A DNA stretch of 64,000 nucleotides, taken from Streptomyces marokkonensis. GTDB taxonomy: Bacteria > Actinomycetota > Actinomycetes > Streptomycetales > Streptomycetaceae. Position numbers and translations under genes: made by a program. The stretch covers positions 224,202 to 288,201 of the forward strand of contig NZ_VSKS01000010.1 in the NCBI RefSeq assembly GCF_008312835.1, given 5' to 3'. This document shows, one piece after another, positions 8,767 through 16,090 of this stretch. The notes beneath the pieces were generated by a model, which saw only the letters and a program-made list of their open reading frames with translations, did no database searches and was not told the origin of the DNA. The stretch's first letter is position 1. Each line of letters starts with the position of its first letter.

Positions 8767-9346
8767 TCAGCACCTCGTCGGCCAGGCCGTACGCCACGGC
8801 CTCCCGCGCGGTGAACACCTTGTCGCGGTCCATGTCCGCCCGCAGCGTCGCCACGTCGTGGTGCGTGTGCCGGGCGAGCACCTCCTCGACCTGGGCGCGG
8901 ATCCGCACCATCTCCTTGGCCCGGAGCGACAGGTCGGACGCCGTGCCGCGCGCCCCGCCCGTGGCCGGCTGCCCGAGCAGCACGCGCGCGTGCTCCAGGA
9001 CGAACCGCCGCCCCGGGTCCCCGCCGGCCAGCAGCACCGCCGCCGTCGAGGCCGCCTGCCCGACGCAGAAGGTCGAGATCGGCGCCCGGACGAACGCCAT
9101 CGTGTCGTAGATCGCCATGAGCGAGGTGAACGAGCCGCCGGGGGAGTTGATGTAGACCGCGATCTCGCTCTCCGGGGACGCCGACTCCAGATGGAGGAGC
9201 TGGGCGATGACGACGTTGGCGACGCCGTCGTCGATCTCGGTCCCGAGGAAGATGATCCGCTCGGACAGCAGCCGGCTGAACACGTCGTAGGACCGCTCGC
9301 CCCGCGGCGTTTGCTCGACGACGTTCGGAATCGTGTAAGTCCCCAT
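8744..9346 (-). CDS. clpP4: ClpP4, ATP-dependent Clp protease subunit lacking the catalytic His
   Basis: A 200-residue serine protease subunit of the ClpP fold, second gene of the clpP3-clpP4 operon (ATGA overlap at the junction). The handle and oxyanion strand [18 protein letters not shown] and the nucleophile Ser100 ([13 protein letters not shown]) are present, as is the Asp of [13 protein letters not shown] (Asp171). At the usual MMHQP position the sequence is RVLLGQP: Gly125 replaces the catalytic His, exactly 25 residues after Ser100 as in active ClpPs. As read, this subunit should be unable to hydrolyse peptides alone. It would then act as a ClpR-like partner in a mixed tetradecamer with ClpP3. 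Confidence 0.9.
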   Translation of the reverse strand: MGTYTIPNVVEQTPRGERSYDVFSRLLSERIIFLGTEIDDGVANVVIAQLLHLESASPESEIAVYINSPGGSFTSLMAIYDTMAFVRAPISTFCVGQAASTAAVLLAGGDPGRRFVLEHARVLLGQPATGGARGTASDLSLRAKEMVRIRAQVEEVLARHTHHDVATLRADMDRDKVFTAREAVAYGLADEVLTRRLVAV

Positions 9347-10002
9347 CACTGCAGCCCCATCCTGCGCCGTGTCGCGGCCGGGCGGATGTCGTCCAGCGAC
9401 TCCACCACCCGGTCGACCATCCCGTACTCCCGGGCCTGCTCGGCCGTGAACCAGCGGTCCCGGTCGCCGTCCCGGGAGATGGTCTCCGGGGTCTGCCCGG
9501 TGTGCTCGGCGGTGATCCGCTCGATGGTCCGCTTGGTGAACTCCAGGTTCTGCGCCTGGATCTCGATGTCGGCGGTGGTGCCCCCGATGCCGCCCGACGG
9601 CTGGTGCATCATGATGCGCGCGTTCGGCAGGGCGTAGCGCTTGCCCGGCGTGCCGACGCAGAGCAGGAACTGGCCCATGCTGGCCGCGAAGCCCATCGCC
9701 AGGGTGGAGACGTCGTTGGGGATCAGCCGCATCGTGTCGTAGATGGCCAGTCCCGCGTGCACCGAGCCGCCGGGGCTGTTGACGTACAGGCCGATGTCCG
9801 TGCGCGGGTCCTCCGCGGACAGGATCAGCAGCTGCGCGCAGACCCGGTTCGCGGAGACCTCGTCGACCTGCGTGCCCAGCAGCACGATCCGCTGGGCCAG
9901 CAACTGGGCGGCGAGCCGGTCGTCGAACGGGGCCGGCGGGGTGTCGCCGTCCTCGGCCCGGGGCAGCGGGGCCGGCCACGGGCCGGCGGTGAGTGGAGAC
10001 AT
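9346..10002 (-). CDS. clpP3: ClpP3, ATP-dependent Clp protease proteolytic subunit
   Basis: A 218-residue ClpP with a complete triad: Ser108 ([11 protein letters not shown]), His133 ([11 protein letters not shown]) and Asp178 ([16 protein letters not shown]). The handle region [20 protein letters not shown] is normal. The ATG at 10002 has AGGAG six bases upstream. About 26 N-terminal residues (Pro-rich) precede the core [17 protein letters not shown] and may be a propeptide. It is the first gene of the PopR-controlled operon; in S. lividans this operon is silent while ClpP1P2 works and serves as a back-up protease. Confidence 0.93.
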   Translation of the reverse strand: MSPLTAGPWPAPLPRAEDGDTPPAPFDDRLAAQLLAQRIVLLGTQVDEVSANRVCAQLLILSAEDPRTDIGLYVNSPGGSVHAGLAIYDTMRLIPNDVSTLAMGFAASMGQFLLCVGTPGKRYALPNARIMMHQPSGGIGGTTADIEIQAQNLEFTKRTIERITAEHTGQTPETISRDGDRDRWFTAEQAREYGMVDRVVESLDDIRPAATRRRMGLQ

Positions 10003-10090
10003 CGGCGCTCCTGGTGTCGCTCGTCGGAACGCGGCCGGGTGACCGCGTGTCACCCACTGTCGACCGGCCGGCGCGGCGGGCGGGGAGATC

Positions 10091-10120
10091 TCTGCCCGCG
10101 GCAGATTCGCCACGGGCAGA
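10091..10120 (-). promoter_or_regulatory. PopR operator upstream of clpP3
   Basis: TCTGCC-CGC-GGCAGA at 10091-10105 is a perfect 6-base inverted repeat with a 3-base centre. It matches the TCTGCC-N3-GGCAGA palindrome I recall as essential for PopR control in S. lividans. A second half-site copy (GGGCAGA, ending at 10120) follows a few bases further upstream of clpP3. The site is about 90 bases from the clpP3 start. Confidence 0.85.
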
Positions 10121-10215
10121 GGGCCCGCCCGCCCCCGATGCCGCCCGCGGCGATGAGTTTCGCGGCGCCGAGAAGTCGACACCCGTGACCGCGTTCCCCC
10201 ACCCGGGAGGTACTC

Positions 10216-10698
10216 ATGACCACCGACGGATTCACCACGTGTCTCTGGTTCGACGGCCAGGCCGAGGAGGCGGCGAACTTCTACGTCTCGGTCTTCAAGG
10301 ACGCCGCCCTCGGCGACGTCGTCCGGAACACCGGCGCCGCGCCCGGCGCCGAGGGCTCCGTGCTCACCGTCGAGTTCACGGCCAACGGCCAGAAGTTCGT
10401 CGCCCTGAACGGCGGGCCCGAGTTCACGTTCAGCGAGGCGATCTCCTTCCAGCTCGACTGCGCCGACCAGACGGAGATCGACCACTACTGGGAGAAGCTC
10501 GTCGAGGGCGGCGGCGAGCACGGCCCCTGCGGCTGGCTCAAGGACCGGTTCGGCGTCTCGTGGCAGGTCAACGCGGTGCGGCTGACCGAGATGATCAGCG
10601 ACCCGGACCGGCGGAAGGCCGACCGCGCCATGAAGGCCATGATGTCGATGGGCAAGCTCGACCTCGCCGCCTTGGAGGAGGCGTACGCGGGCGGGTGA
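10216..10698 (+). CDS. VOC family protein (PhnB/3-dmu-9_3-mt type)
   Basis: A 160-residue vicinal-oxygen-chelate-fold protein of the PhnB-like group. It begins TTCLWFDGQAEEAANFYVSVF, has the mid strand VEFTANGQKFVALNGGPEF and ends with the paired barrel DRFGVSWQVNAVRLTEMI, followed by a helical DPDRRKADRAMKAMMSM tail typical of the subfamily. Members have no firm enzymatic role, although some are annotated as methyltransferase-like. GGGAGG precedes the ATG. A strong bidirectional terminator follows. Stand-alone gene. Confidence 0.88.
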   Translation: MTTDGFTTCLWFDGQAEEAANFYVSVFKDAALGDVVRNTGAAPGAEGSVLTVEFTANGQKFVALNGGPEFTFSEAISFQLDCADQTEIDHYWEKLVEGGGEHGPCGWLKDRFGVSWQVNAVRLTEMISDPDRRKADRAMKAMMSMGKLDLAALEEAYAGG

Positions 10699-10728
10699 GG
10701 CCGGGGACGGAGCGGGACCGGCGGCGCG

Positions 10729-10763
10729 CACTCCCGCGCCGGGGCCCGTCCGGCGCGGGAGTG
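10729..10763. terminator. Bidirectional terminator hairpin
   Basis: A 13-base perfect stem, CACTCCCGCGCCG (10729-10741) and CGGCGCGGGAGTG (10751-10763), with a 9-base loop. It lies between the convergent VOC gene and SGNH lipoprotein gene and can serve both. Confidence 0.75.
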
Positions 10764-10872
10764 GGGGACGGCGTGCCCGGACCCGCGCCGGCGGCACCGG
10801 TCGGGCGGACGGACCCCACCCGCGCCCGCGTGCCTCGCCCGGCACCGGGCCGAACGGTTGTCGCGCCCCCGG

Positions 10873-11778
10873 TCAGTCCGTGCGCGCGTGGTCCCCGATC
10901 ACGCGGGTGATCTCCCGCGCGATCCGCAGGATCCCCGGTGACCGGACCGGACACGGCTTCGGGGTGGACGTCGTGGGGGCCAGGCAGAAGTGCAGGTAGT
11001 CGTCGTTGCGGTGCAGGGCCGTCCGGTCGCCGCCGGGCCGGGTGCAGTACTCCGGGTGGGCACGCTCGTAGGCGTCGCACGGCAGGTACCGCGTCCAGGT
11101 GTACCGCGCCCCCGCCGGGCTCACCGTCCTTCCCGCGTCGGCCACGAGGTCGCCGGAGCCGGCGGCCCGCCGCTCGTAGAGCGCGTTCACCCGGCGCACC
11201 CGGTCGGGGGTGATCGGATCCGGGCCCTGCAGCACCCAGACGATCCGCGGCCCATCGCCCCCGCCCGCCGACCGGATCTGCTCGGTCAGACGCCGCGCGT
11301 CGGCCGCGTACCGCTCGAGGTACCGCTCCTCCGAGGCGTCGTAGGTGATCCCGTCCATGCACGGCGTGTAGCCCCAGGCGTTGCCCCAGAACTGCAGCAC
11401 CACGTAGTCGGGCCGCAGCGTCCGCACCAGCGCCGCGGCCTTGTCCGACGCCGGCACGAGGGACCGCTCCGAGGAGCCCTCCAGGTAGTCGCAGAGCGTG
11501 GTGCCCGAGTAGGGGGCGCTCGTGTAGCGGGCGTGGAGCCGTCCGCGCAGCTGCGCTCCGAGCACCTTCTGGTTCTCCATCGCCAGGGAGTCCCCGAGGT
11601 ACAACACCGTGGGCGGGTCCAGGGCCGGGGCGGTGGCGGCGGGCCGCTGGTGCGTGGTGGACGACGGCCTGGGCGAGGCGGGCGCCGGCGGACCGTCCTC
11701 GGGCCCGGACGACGGGTCGGTGCACGCGCCGAGCAGCGCGGCGGCGAGCACCACGGACACGATCCACGGCTTGCGCAT
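10873..11778 (-). CDS. SGNH/GDSL-type hydrolase lipoprotein
   Basis: A 301-residue secreted lipoprotein. A signal peptide (MRKPWIVSVVLAAALLGAC) ends in a lipobox with Cys19. A Pro/Ser-rich linker of about 35 residues follows, then an SGNH hydrolase fold: block I VLYLGDSLAMENQ carries the nucleophile Ser, and VLQFWGNAWG carries the Gly/Asn region. A late His is seen in the DDYLHFC segment. Four to six Cys residues (TLCDYL, YTPCMDG, YLPCDAY, EYCTRP) suggest disulfides outside the cell. The substrate is unknown; similar proteins include acyl-transferase-linked SGNH enzymes acting on cell-wall polymers. Confidence 0.85.
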   Translation of the reverse strand: MRKPWIVSVVLAAALLGACTDPSSGPEDGPPAPASPRPSSTTHQRPAATAPALDPPTVLYLGDSLAMENQKVLGAQLRGRLHARYTSAPYSGTTLCDYLEGSSERSLVPASDKAAALVRTLRPDYVVLQFWGNAWGYTPCMDGITYDASEERYLERYAADARRLTEQIRSAGGGDGPRIVWVLQGPDPITPDRVRRVNALYERRAAGSGDLVADAGRTVSPAGARYTWTRYLPCDAYERAHPEYCTRPGGDRTALHRNDDYLHFCLAPTTSTPKPCPVRSPGILRIAREITRVIGDHARTD

Positions 11779-11940
11779 ACGGCGGCTCCCCCGTCCGGCG
11801 AAACGGCTCCCCAGGCAAGCACAGCCGGGGCCGTCGGGGAAGACGTGCCGTGCGCCGACGGCCGCCCGGCGCGCGGGCGGTGGGTGCGGTGGCTAGCGTG
11901 AGGAACCGGACCGACCACCCGTCCGGAGAGGGCCGCAGCC

Positions 11941-12735
11941 ATGGACGTACCACCCGAAGGGGCCCCGTGCTGGGCCGACGCGATGTTCGACGACATCGAG
12001 GCAGCCAAGAGCTTCTACGGTGACGTCCTCGGCTGGACCTTCGGTGAGATGTCGTCGGAGTTCGGCAACTACACCCAGGCCTACGCCGACGGCAAGGCGG
12101 TGGCGGCCGTCGTACCGCCCATGCCCGGACAGGAGGGCACCTCGCAGTGGTGCCTCTACTTCGCGGCCGAGGACGCCGCCGCGACCGCCGCGCGGATCCG
12201 GGACAACGGCGGCGAGCTGCTGATGGAGCCGATGCGGGTCGGCGACCTCGGCACCATGTGCCTCGCCCGCGACCCGGGCGGGGTCGTCTTCGGTCTCTGG
12301 CAGGCCGGCACCCACGAGGGGTTCCAGGCGATGGCCGAACCGGGCGCCTACTGCTGGGCCGAGGTCTTCACCCGGGAGCCGGAGAAGTCCGACGCGTTCT
12401 TCCCCGCCGTCTTCTCCTACCGCTCCAAGCGGTTCGAGGACGAGCCGGACTTCCGGATCTACGATCTGGGGGAGCGCAGCGTGCTCGGCCGGATGCGGAT
12501 GACGGACGACTTCCCGCCCGAGGTGCCGCCGTACATCAACGTCTACTTCACCGTCGCGGACTGCGACGAGGCGGTGGCCCGGGCGACCGGGCGCGGCGGG
12601 GTGCTGCGCTTCGGCCCGATGGACACGCCGTTCGGACGGTTCGCGGCGATCAGCGACCCCCAGGGCGCGGACTTCTCCGTGATCGACATCACGGCCACCA
12701 CGGGCGAGACGCCGAAGACGACCGACGTGGACTGA
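11941..12735 (+). CDS. VOC family protein, two glyoxalase-like modules
   Basis: A 264-residue protein with two tandem vicinal-oxygen-chelate modules: residues ~6-120 (PCWADAMFDDIEAAKSFYGD... DPGGVVFGLWQAG) and ~130-250 (AYCWAEVFTREPEKSDAFFP... DPQGADFSVIDI). This layout resembles mycobacterial CFP32 and many Streptomyces glyoxalase/bleomycin-resistance-like proteins. The two-module form is the usual full-length family member. Substrate unknown. The next gene (RNase H) follows after a hairpin, so it is probably transcribed separately. Confidence 0.88.
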   Translation: MDVPPEGAPCWADAMFDDIEAAKSFYGDVLGWTFGEMSSEFGNYTQAYADGKAVAAVVPPMPGQEGTSQWCLYFAAEDAAATAARIRDNGGELLMEPMRVGDLGTMCLARDPGGVVFGLWQAGTHEGFQAMAEPGAYCWAEVFTREPEKSDAFFPAVFSYRSKRFEDEPDFRIYDLGERSVLGRMRMTDDFPPEVPPYINVYFTVADCDEAVARATGRGGVLRFGPMDTPFGRFAAISDPQGADFSVIDITATTGETPKTTDVD

Positions 12736-12760
12736 GCGGGGCGGGGCTCCCCGCCCGCTC
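12734..12760 (+). terminator. Terminator hairpin after VOC gene
   Basis: GAGCGGGGCGGGG (12734-12746) pairs with CCCCGCCCGCTC (12749-12760), with one bulged G and a two-base CT turn that would open to a small loop. It overlaps the stop codon of the VOC gene and ends 17 bases before the RNase H start. Confidence 0.55.
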
Positions 12761-12777
12761 ATGGCATGATCGGGCGC

Positions 12778-13476
12778 ATGCGTGAACGTGTTGTGGCCGC
12801 GTGCGACGGGGCTTCGAAGGGAAACCCCGGGCCCGCCGGCTGGGCCTGGGTGGTCGCCGACGCGTCCGAGACGCCGGTCCGCTGGGAGGCGGGCGCGCTC
12901 GGCACGGCCACCAACAACATCGCCGAACTCACCGCCCTGGAGCGGCTGCTGGCGGCGACCGACCCCGCCGTGCCGCTCGAGGTGCGGATGGACTCGCAGT
13001 ACGCCATGAAGGCCGTCACCACCTGGCTGCCCGGCTGGAAGCGCAACGGCTGGCGCACGGCGGCCGGCAAACCGGTCGCCAACCAGGAACTCGTCGTCCG
13101 CATCGACGACCTCCTGCAGAACCGCTCGGTGGAGTTCCGCTACGTCCCCGCCCACCAGGTCGACGGCGACCGGCTCAACGACTTCGCCGACCGTGCGGCC
13201 AGCCAGGCGGCCACCGCCCAGCAGGACGCCGGCAGCGCGCTGGGCTCGCCCGAGCCGCCGGCCGCCCCGGACCGCCCGGCGGGCGGCGCCGCGAAGCGGG
13301 GCTCCGGCGGGGCCAGGGCGCCCCGGCAGCGCGGCGGCGGCTCGTCCTCCCGCACCATCAAGGCGAAGTTCCCGGGCCGCTGCCCGTGCGGACGGTCCTA
13401 CGCGGCAGGCGAGCCCATCGCCAAGAACGACAAGGGCTGGGGCCACCCCGAGTGCCGGACCGCCCAGAGCGTCTGA
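12778..13476 (+). CDS. Ribonuclease HI with C-terminal Cys motif domain
   Basis: A 232-residue protein whose N-terminal ~140 residues form RNase HI, which cleaves RNA in RNA:DNA hybrids. The catalytic acids are in order: Asp in CDGASKGNPGPAG, Glu in NNIAELTALE, Asp in MDSQYAMKAV and the final Asp in NDFADRAAS. A Gly/Pro/Ala linker (~residues 148-190) leads to a C-terminal domain SRTIKAKFPGRCPCGRSYAA...WGHPEC with three Cys and one His spaced like a zinc ribbon. I chose the ATG at 12778 because family N-termini begin at the first strand; an ATG four codons upstream is possible. Confidence 0.88.
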   Translation: MRERVVAACDGASKGNPGPAGWAWVVADASETPVRWEAGALGTATNNIAELTALERLLAATDPAVPLEVRMDSQYAMKAVTTWLPGWKRNGWRTAAGKPVANQELVVRIDDLLQNRSVEFRYVPAHQVDGDRLNDFADRAASQAATAQQDAGSALGSPEPPAAPDRPAGGAAKRGSGGARAPRQRGGGSSSRTIKAKFPGRCPCGRSYAAGEPIAKNDKGWGHPECRTAQSV

Positions 13477-13493
13477 GCGGGCACCCGCGACGG

Positions 13494-13522
13494 CGGAGCC
13501 GCCCCCCGGCCGGGCGGCTCCG
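13494..13522 (+). terminator. Terminator hairpin after RNase H gene
   Basis: An 11-base perfect stem, CGGAGCCGCCC (13494-13504) and GGGCGGCTCCG (13512-13522), with a 7-base loop. It separates the RNase H gene from the aldo-keto reductase at 13541. Confidence 0.65.
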
Positions 13523-13540
13523 GATGACAGACTGACGTGC

Positions 13541-14524
13541 ATGGACGAGCGCACATTCGACAGGTCGGGACAGCACGCCTCCGTGGTCGGTCTCGGCACA
13601 TGGCAACTCGGGGCGGACTGGGGCGACGTCGACGACAAGGAAGCCCTCGCGGTGCTCGAGACCGCCGCCGAGTCGGGGGTCACCTTCTTCGACACCGCCG
13701 ACGTCTACGGCGACGGACGCAGCGAGCAGACCATCGGCTCGTTCCTGAGCGGGCGGCCCGACCTGCATGTGCTGGTCGCCACCAAGATGGGCCGCCGGGT
13801 CGACCAGATCCCCGGGAACTACGTCCTGGACAACTTCCGCGCCTGGAACGACCGCTCCCGGCGCAACCTCGGCGTCGACCGCGTCGACCTGGTGCAGCTG
13901 CACTGCCCGCCGACCCCCGTCTACTCCGCCGACGAGGTCTTCGACGCCCTCGACACCCTGGTGGAGGAGGAGCGCGTCGCCGCCTACGGCGTCAGCGTCG
14001 AGACCTGCGCGGAGGCGCTGACCGCCATCGCCCGGCCGAACGTGGCGAGCGTGCAGATCATCCTCAACCCGTTCCGCATGAAGCCGCTGCGCGACGTGCT
14101 CCCGGCCGCCCGCGAGGCGGGCGTCGGCATCATCGCCCGCGTCCCGCTCGCCTCCGGACTGCTGTCCGGCGCGTACACCCGCGACACCGTCTTCCCCGAG
14201 AACGACCACCGCACCTACAACCGGCACGGCGAGGCCTTCGACCAGGGCGAGACCTTCTCCGGCGTCGACTACGCGACCGGCGTCGAGGCCGCCGCCGAGT
14301 TCGCCGCGCTCGCCCCCGAGGGATGCACCCCGGCCCAGCTGGCCCTGCGCTGGATCATCCAGCAGCCCGGCGTCACCACCGTCATCCCCGGCGCCCGCTC
14401 GCCCGAGCAGGCTCGCGCCAACGCGGCCGCCGCCCGGCTGCCGGAGCTGTCCGACGCGACGCTCACGGCGATCCGGGACCTCTACGACCGGCGGATCAAG
14501 GACCAGGTGGAGTCCCGCTGGTAG
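13541..14524 (+). CDS. Aldo-keto reductase
   Basis: A 327-residue NADPH-dependent aldo-keto reductase of the general-stress (YhdN/YccK-like) group. Visible are VVGLGTWQLGADWG, the catalytic Asp and Tyr in FFDTADVYGDGRSE, Lys in VATKMGRR, His in VQLHCPP and the cofactor-binding end TTVIPGARSPEQARANA. Length and motif order are normal. The physiological substrate is not predictable. It is preceded by a terminator and faces a small hypothetical gene 9 bases beyond its stop. Confidence 0.92.
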   Translation: MDERTFDRSGQHASVVGLGTWQLGADWGDVDDKEALAVLETAAESGVTFFDTADVYGDGRSEQTIGSFLSGRPDLHVLVATKMGRRVDQIPGNYVLDNFRAWNDRSRRNLGVDRVDLVQLHCPPTPVYSADEVFDALDTLVEEERVAAYGVSVETCAEALTAIARPNVASVQIILNPFRMKPLRDVLPAAREAGVGIIARVPLASGLLSGAYTRDTVFPENDHRTYNRHGEAFDQGETFSGVDYATGVEAAAEFAALAPEGCTPAQLALRWIIQQPGVTTVIPGARSPEQARANAAAARLPELSDATLTAIRDLYDRRIKDQVESRW

Positions 14525-14533
14525 CGGCGCGGA

Positions 14534-14872
14534 TCACGGCTGGAGGAGCAGTTGCCTCTCCTGCTCCTGGTCGCCCGAGACGACGCCCTCGTCGCGTGCC
14601 GTGAAGGACCGCGTGAGGGTGTCGCTCGCCCGCCGCACCGCCTCCGGGGTGCCCTGCACGGTGACGGTCACCGGCGCCGACAGCGACCCGGCGTCCGCCT
14701 CCCCGGCGTCCCCGGTCCCCTCCCCGGTGAACGTCGCCACGCGGACCGTCGCGTGTTCCTCGGAGGGACGCTGGTCCGGCGCCCCGAAGGCGCCCTCCAG
14801 GGCCCGGACGACCGCTCGGGCGTCCTCGACGTCCCCGCCGCTGAGCGTCACGGTGAGCTGGGTGTCCGACAT
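14534..14872 (-). CDS. Small hypothetical protein
   Basis: A 112-residue acidic soluble protein, family not recognised. The start MSDTQLTVTL has AGGAGG about ten bases upstream. The predicted layout is an N-terminal strand, a helix (VEDARAVVRALEGAFG), a second strand (HATVRVATF), another strand-helix (VTVTVQGTPEAVRRASDTLT) and a Gln/Glu-rich tail. The alternation suggests a small alpha/beta fold with two similar halves. Effector-associated small domains in Streptomyces look like this, but I cannot assign one. Confidence 0.68.
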   Translation of the reverse strand: MSDTQLTVTLSGGDVEDARAVVRALEGAFGAPDQRPSEEHATVRVATFTGEGTGDAGEADAGSLSAPVTVTVQGTPEAVRRASDTLTRSFTARDEGVVSGDQEQERQLLLQP

Positions 14873-15016
14873 GCGTCCCCGACCTCCTGGCCTCGGTGTC
14901 ATCGCCGTCCGTGTAACCGTGCCCCTCGCCCCCAAACCGTCACCCGGCCTGGGAGGACGGCGGCTTTCGGGGAAGGCGGGGTGGTGAACTCACCGATACG
15001 CACGTAGGGAGGCACC

Positions 15017-15514
15017 GTGTCGGACACGGAGCGGGGCGAAGTCAGGCGCCGAGGTCGCAACGAGACCGAGGACGAGAGAGCGGACCGGATGTGGACGGAG
15101 CTCATCCAGGAGGTCCGGGTCGCCCAGATGGGTGTGCAGATCCTCTTCGGTTTCCTGCTGACCGTCGTGTTCACCCCGAAGTACGCGGACCTGTCCGACA
15201 CCGATCAGACCATCTACATCGTCACCGTCGTCCTCGGCGCCTGCGCCACCGGCGCGCTCATAGGCCCGGTCTCCCTGCACCGGCTCGTCTCCGGACGGCG
15301 CATCAAACCGCAGGCCGTGCGGTGGGCCTCCCGGCTCACTCTGCTCGGCCTGCTGCTCCTGCTCGCCACCACCAGTTCCTCGCTGCTGCTCATCCTGCGG
15401 GTGGCCACCGACGACGGCTTCGTCCCCTACCTGGTGGCCGGAGTGGTGGGCTGGTACCTGCTGTGCTGGTTCGGCCTGCCGATGTGGACCCGGTACCGCC
15501 ACACGACGCGATGA
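15017..15514 (+). CDS. DUF6328 family membrane protein
   Basis: A 165-residue integral membrane protein with four hydrophobic segments: IQEVRVAQMGVQILFGFLLTVVF, IYIVTVVLGACATGALIGPVSLHRL, LTLLGLLLLLATTSSSLLLIL and VAGVVGWYLLCWFGLPM. The N-terminal half carries the conserved DERADRMWTELIQEVRVAQMG stretch that marks this actinobacterial family. Role unknown. GTG start with GGGAGG nine bases upstream. It is convergent with the SsgA-like gene across a long GC hairpin. Confidence 0.85.
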   Translation: MSDTERGEVRRRGRNETEDERADRMWTELIQEVRVAQMGVQILFGFLLTVVFTPKYADLSDTDQTIYIVTVVLGACATGALIGPVSLHRLVSGRRIKPQAVRWASRLTLLGLLLLLATTSSSLLLILRVATDDGFVPYLVAGVVGWYLLCWFGLPMWTRYRHTTR

Positions 15515-15520
15515 CGGCGT

Positions 15521-15551
15521 GGGCGCGCGAGGACCCGGGTCCCGCGCGCCC
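15521..15551. terminator. Long bidirectional hairpin
   Basis: GGGCGCGCG (15521-15529) pairs with CGCGCGCCC (15543-15551). Between them lies an A followed by the perfect inner repeat GGACCCGGGTCC, so almost the entire 31 bases are self-complementary. It lies between the convergent DUF6328 and SsgA-like genes. Confidence 0.72.
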
Positions 15552-15557
15552 GAAGGC

Positions 15558-15983
15558 TCAGCTCCCCGCGAGAACGTCCGCGAGGAAGTCGTCCACATGG
15601 ACCTCCTCGCAGCCCGGCGCGACCATCCGGCGGGTCTCGTGCAGGAACTCGCCGACGGCCTCGGCCCAGGCGAACACCACCGCGTGGTGCCGGCCGCCGT
15701 CGGCGTGCGCCTCACCGAGGAACTCCATCCGCAGCTCCCTGCCCACCCCTCGCGACTCCGGGCGCAGCCGCACGTCCCCGATCCCCACCGGGCGGGTGAG
15801 ACCGTCGGTGACCATCTCGCGGTCCAGCTGCCAGCGGGCGAGCACCCGGCCGTCATGACTGAAGACGACGGTGACGGCGAACGGGTCGGACGGGTCGTAA
15901 GTCAGGTGGGCGAGTACGGGAAAGCGATCCGTGACGCCCGCCTGGAGCTCCACCACCAGGGTCTTGTGCACGAACGAGTTCAC
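15558..15983 (-). CDS. SsgA-like protein (SALP), sporulation/cell division
   Basis: A 141-residue protein of the SsgA-like family, which is restricted to morphologically complex actinomycetes and directs septation and cell-wall events in sporulation. Recognisable parts are the early strand LVVELQAG, LTYDPSDPFAVTVVFSHDG, VLARWQLDREMVTDGLTRPVGIGDVRLRP, and a late EEVHVDDFLADVLAG tail. The family normally has 130-145 residues. The GTG start has CGGAGG about nine bases upstream. A SigB-type promoter at 16023-16046 would give a leader of about 33 bases. Which of the SALPs (SsgA-G) this corresponds to is unclear; it looks like one of the accessory paralogues. Confidence 0.85.
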   Translation of the reverse strand: MNSFVHKTLVVELQAGVTDRFPVLAHLTYDPSDPFAVTVVFSHDGRVLARWQLDREMVTDGLTRPVGIGDVRLRPESRGVGRELRMEFLGEAHADGGRHHAVVFAWAEAVGEFLHETRRMVAPGCEEVHVDDFLADVLAGS

Positions 15984-16022
15984 GAGAAGGCCTCCGGGAA
16001 GTCACCGACGTAAAGCCCTCTA

Positions 16023-16046
16023 GTACCCCGCATCCGCGCAAGATGC
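16023..16046 (-). promoter_or_regulatory. SigB-type promoter for ssgA-like gene
   Basis: On the minus strand, GCAT (16046-16043), a 14-base spacer and GGGTAC (16028-16023) match GNNT-N14-16-GGGTAC. The -10 lies 40 bases from the GTG start at 15983. It ties a sporulation-type gene to the stress sigma group. Confidence 0.6.
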
Positions 16047-16090
16047 TCGGCCCTACGGGTGAAACGCAGTACCCCGCGCCGCGGCCGGTG

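Noticed and set aside
16069-16074. Second GTACCC (minus GGGTAC) near the ssgA-like promoter
   Set aside because: No -35 at the right distance.
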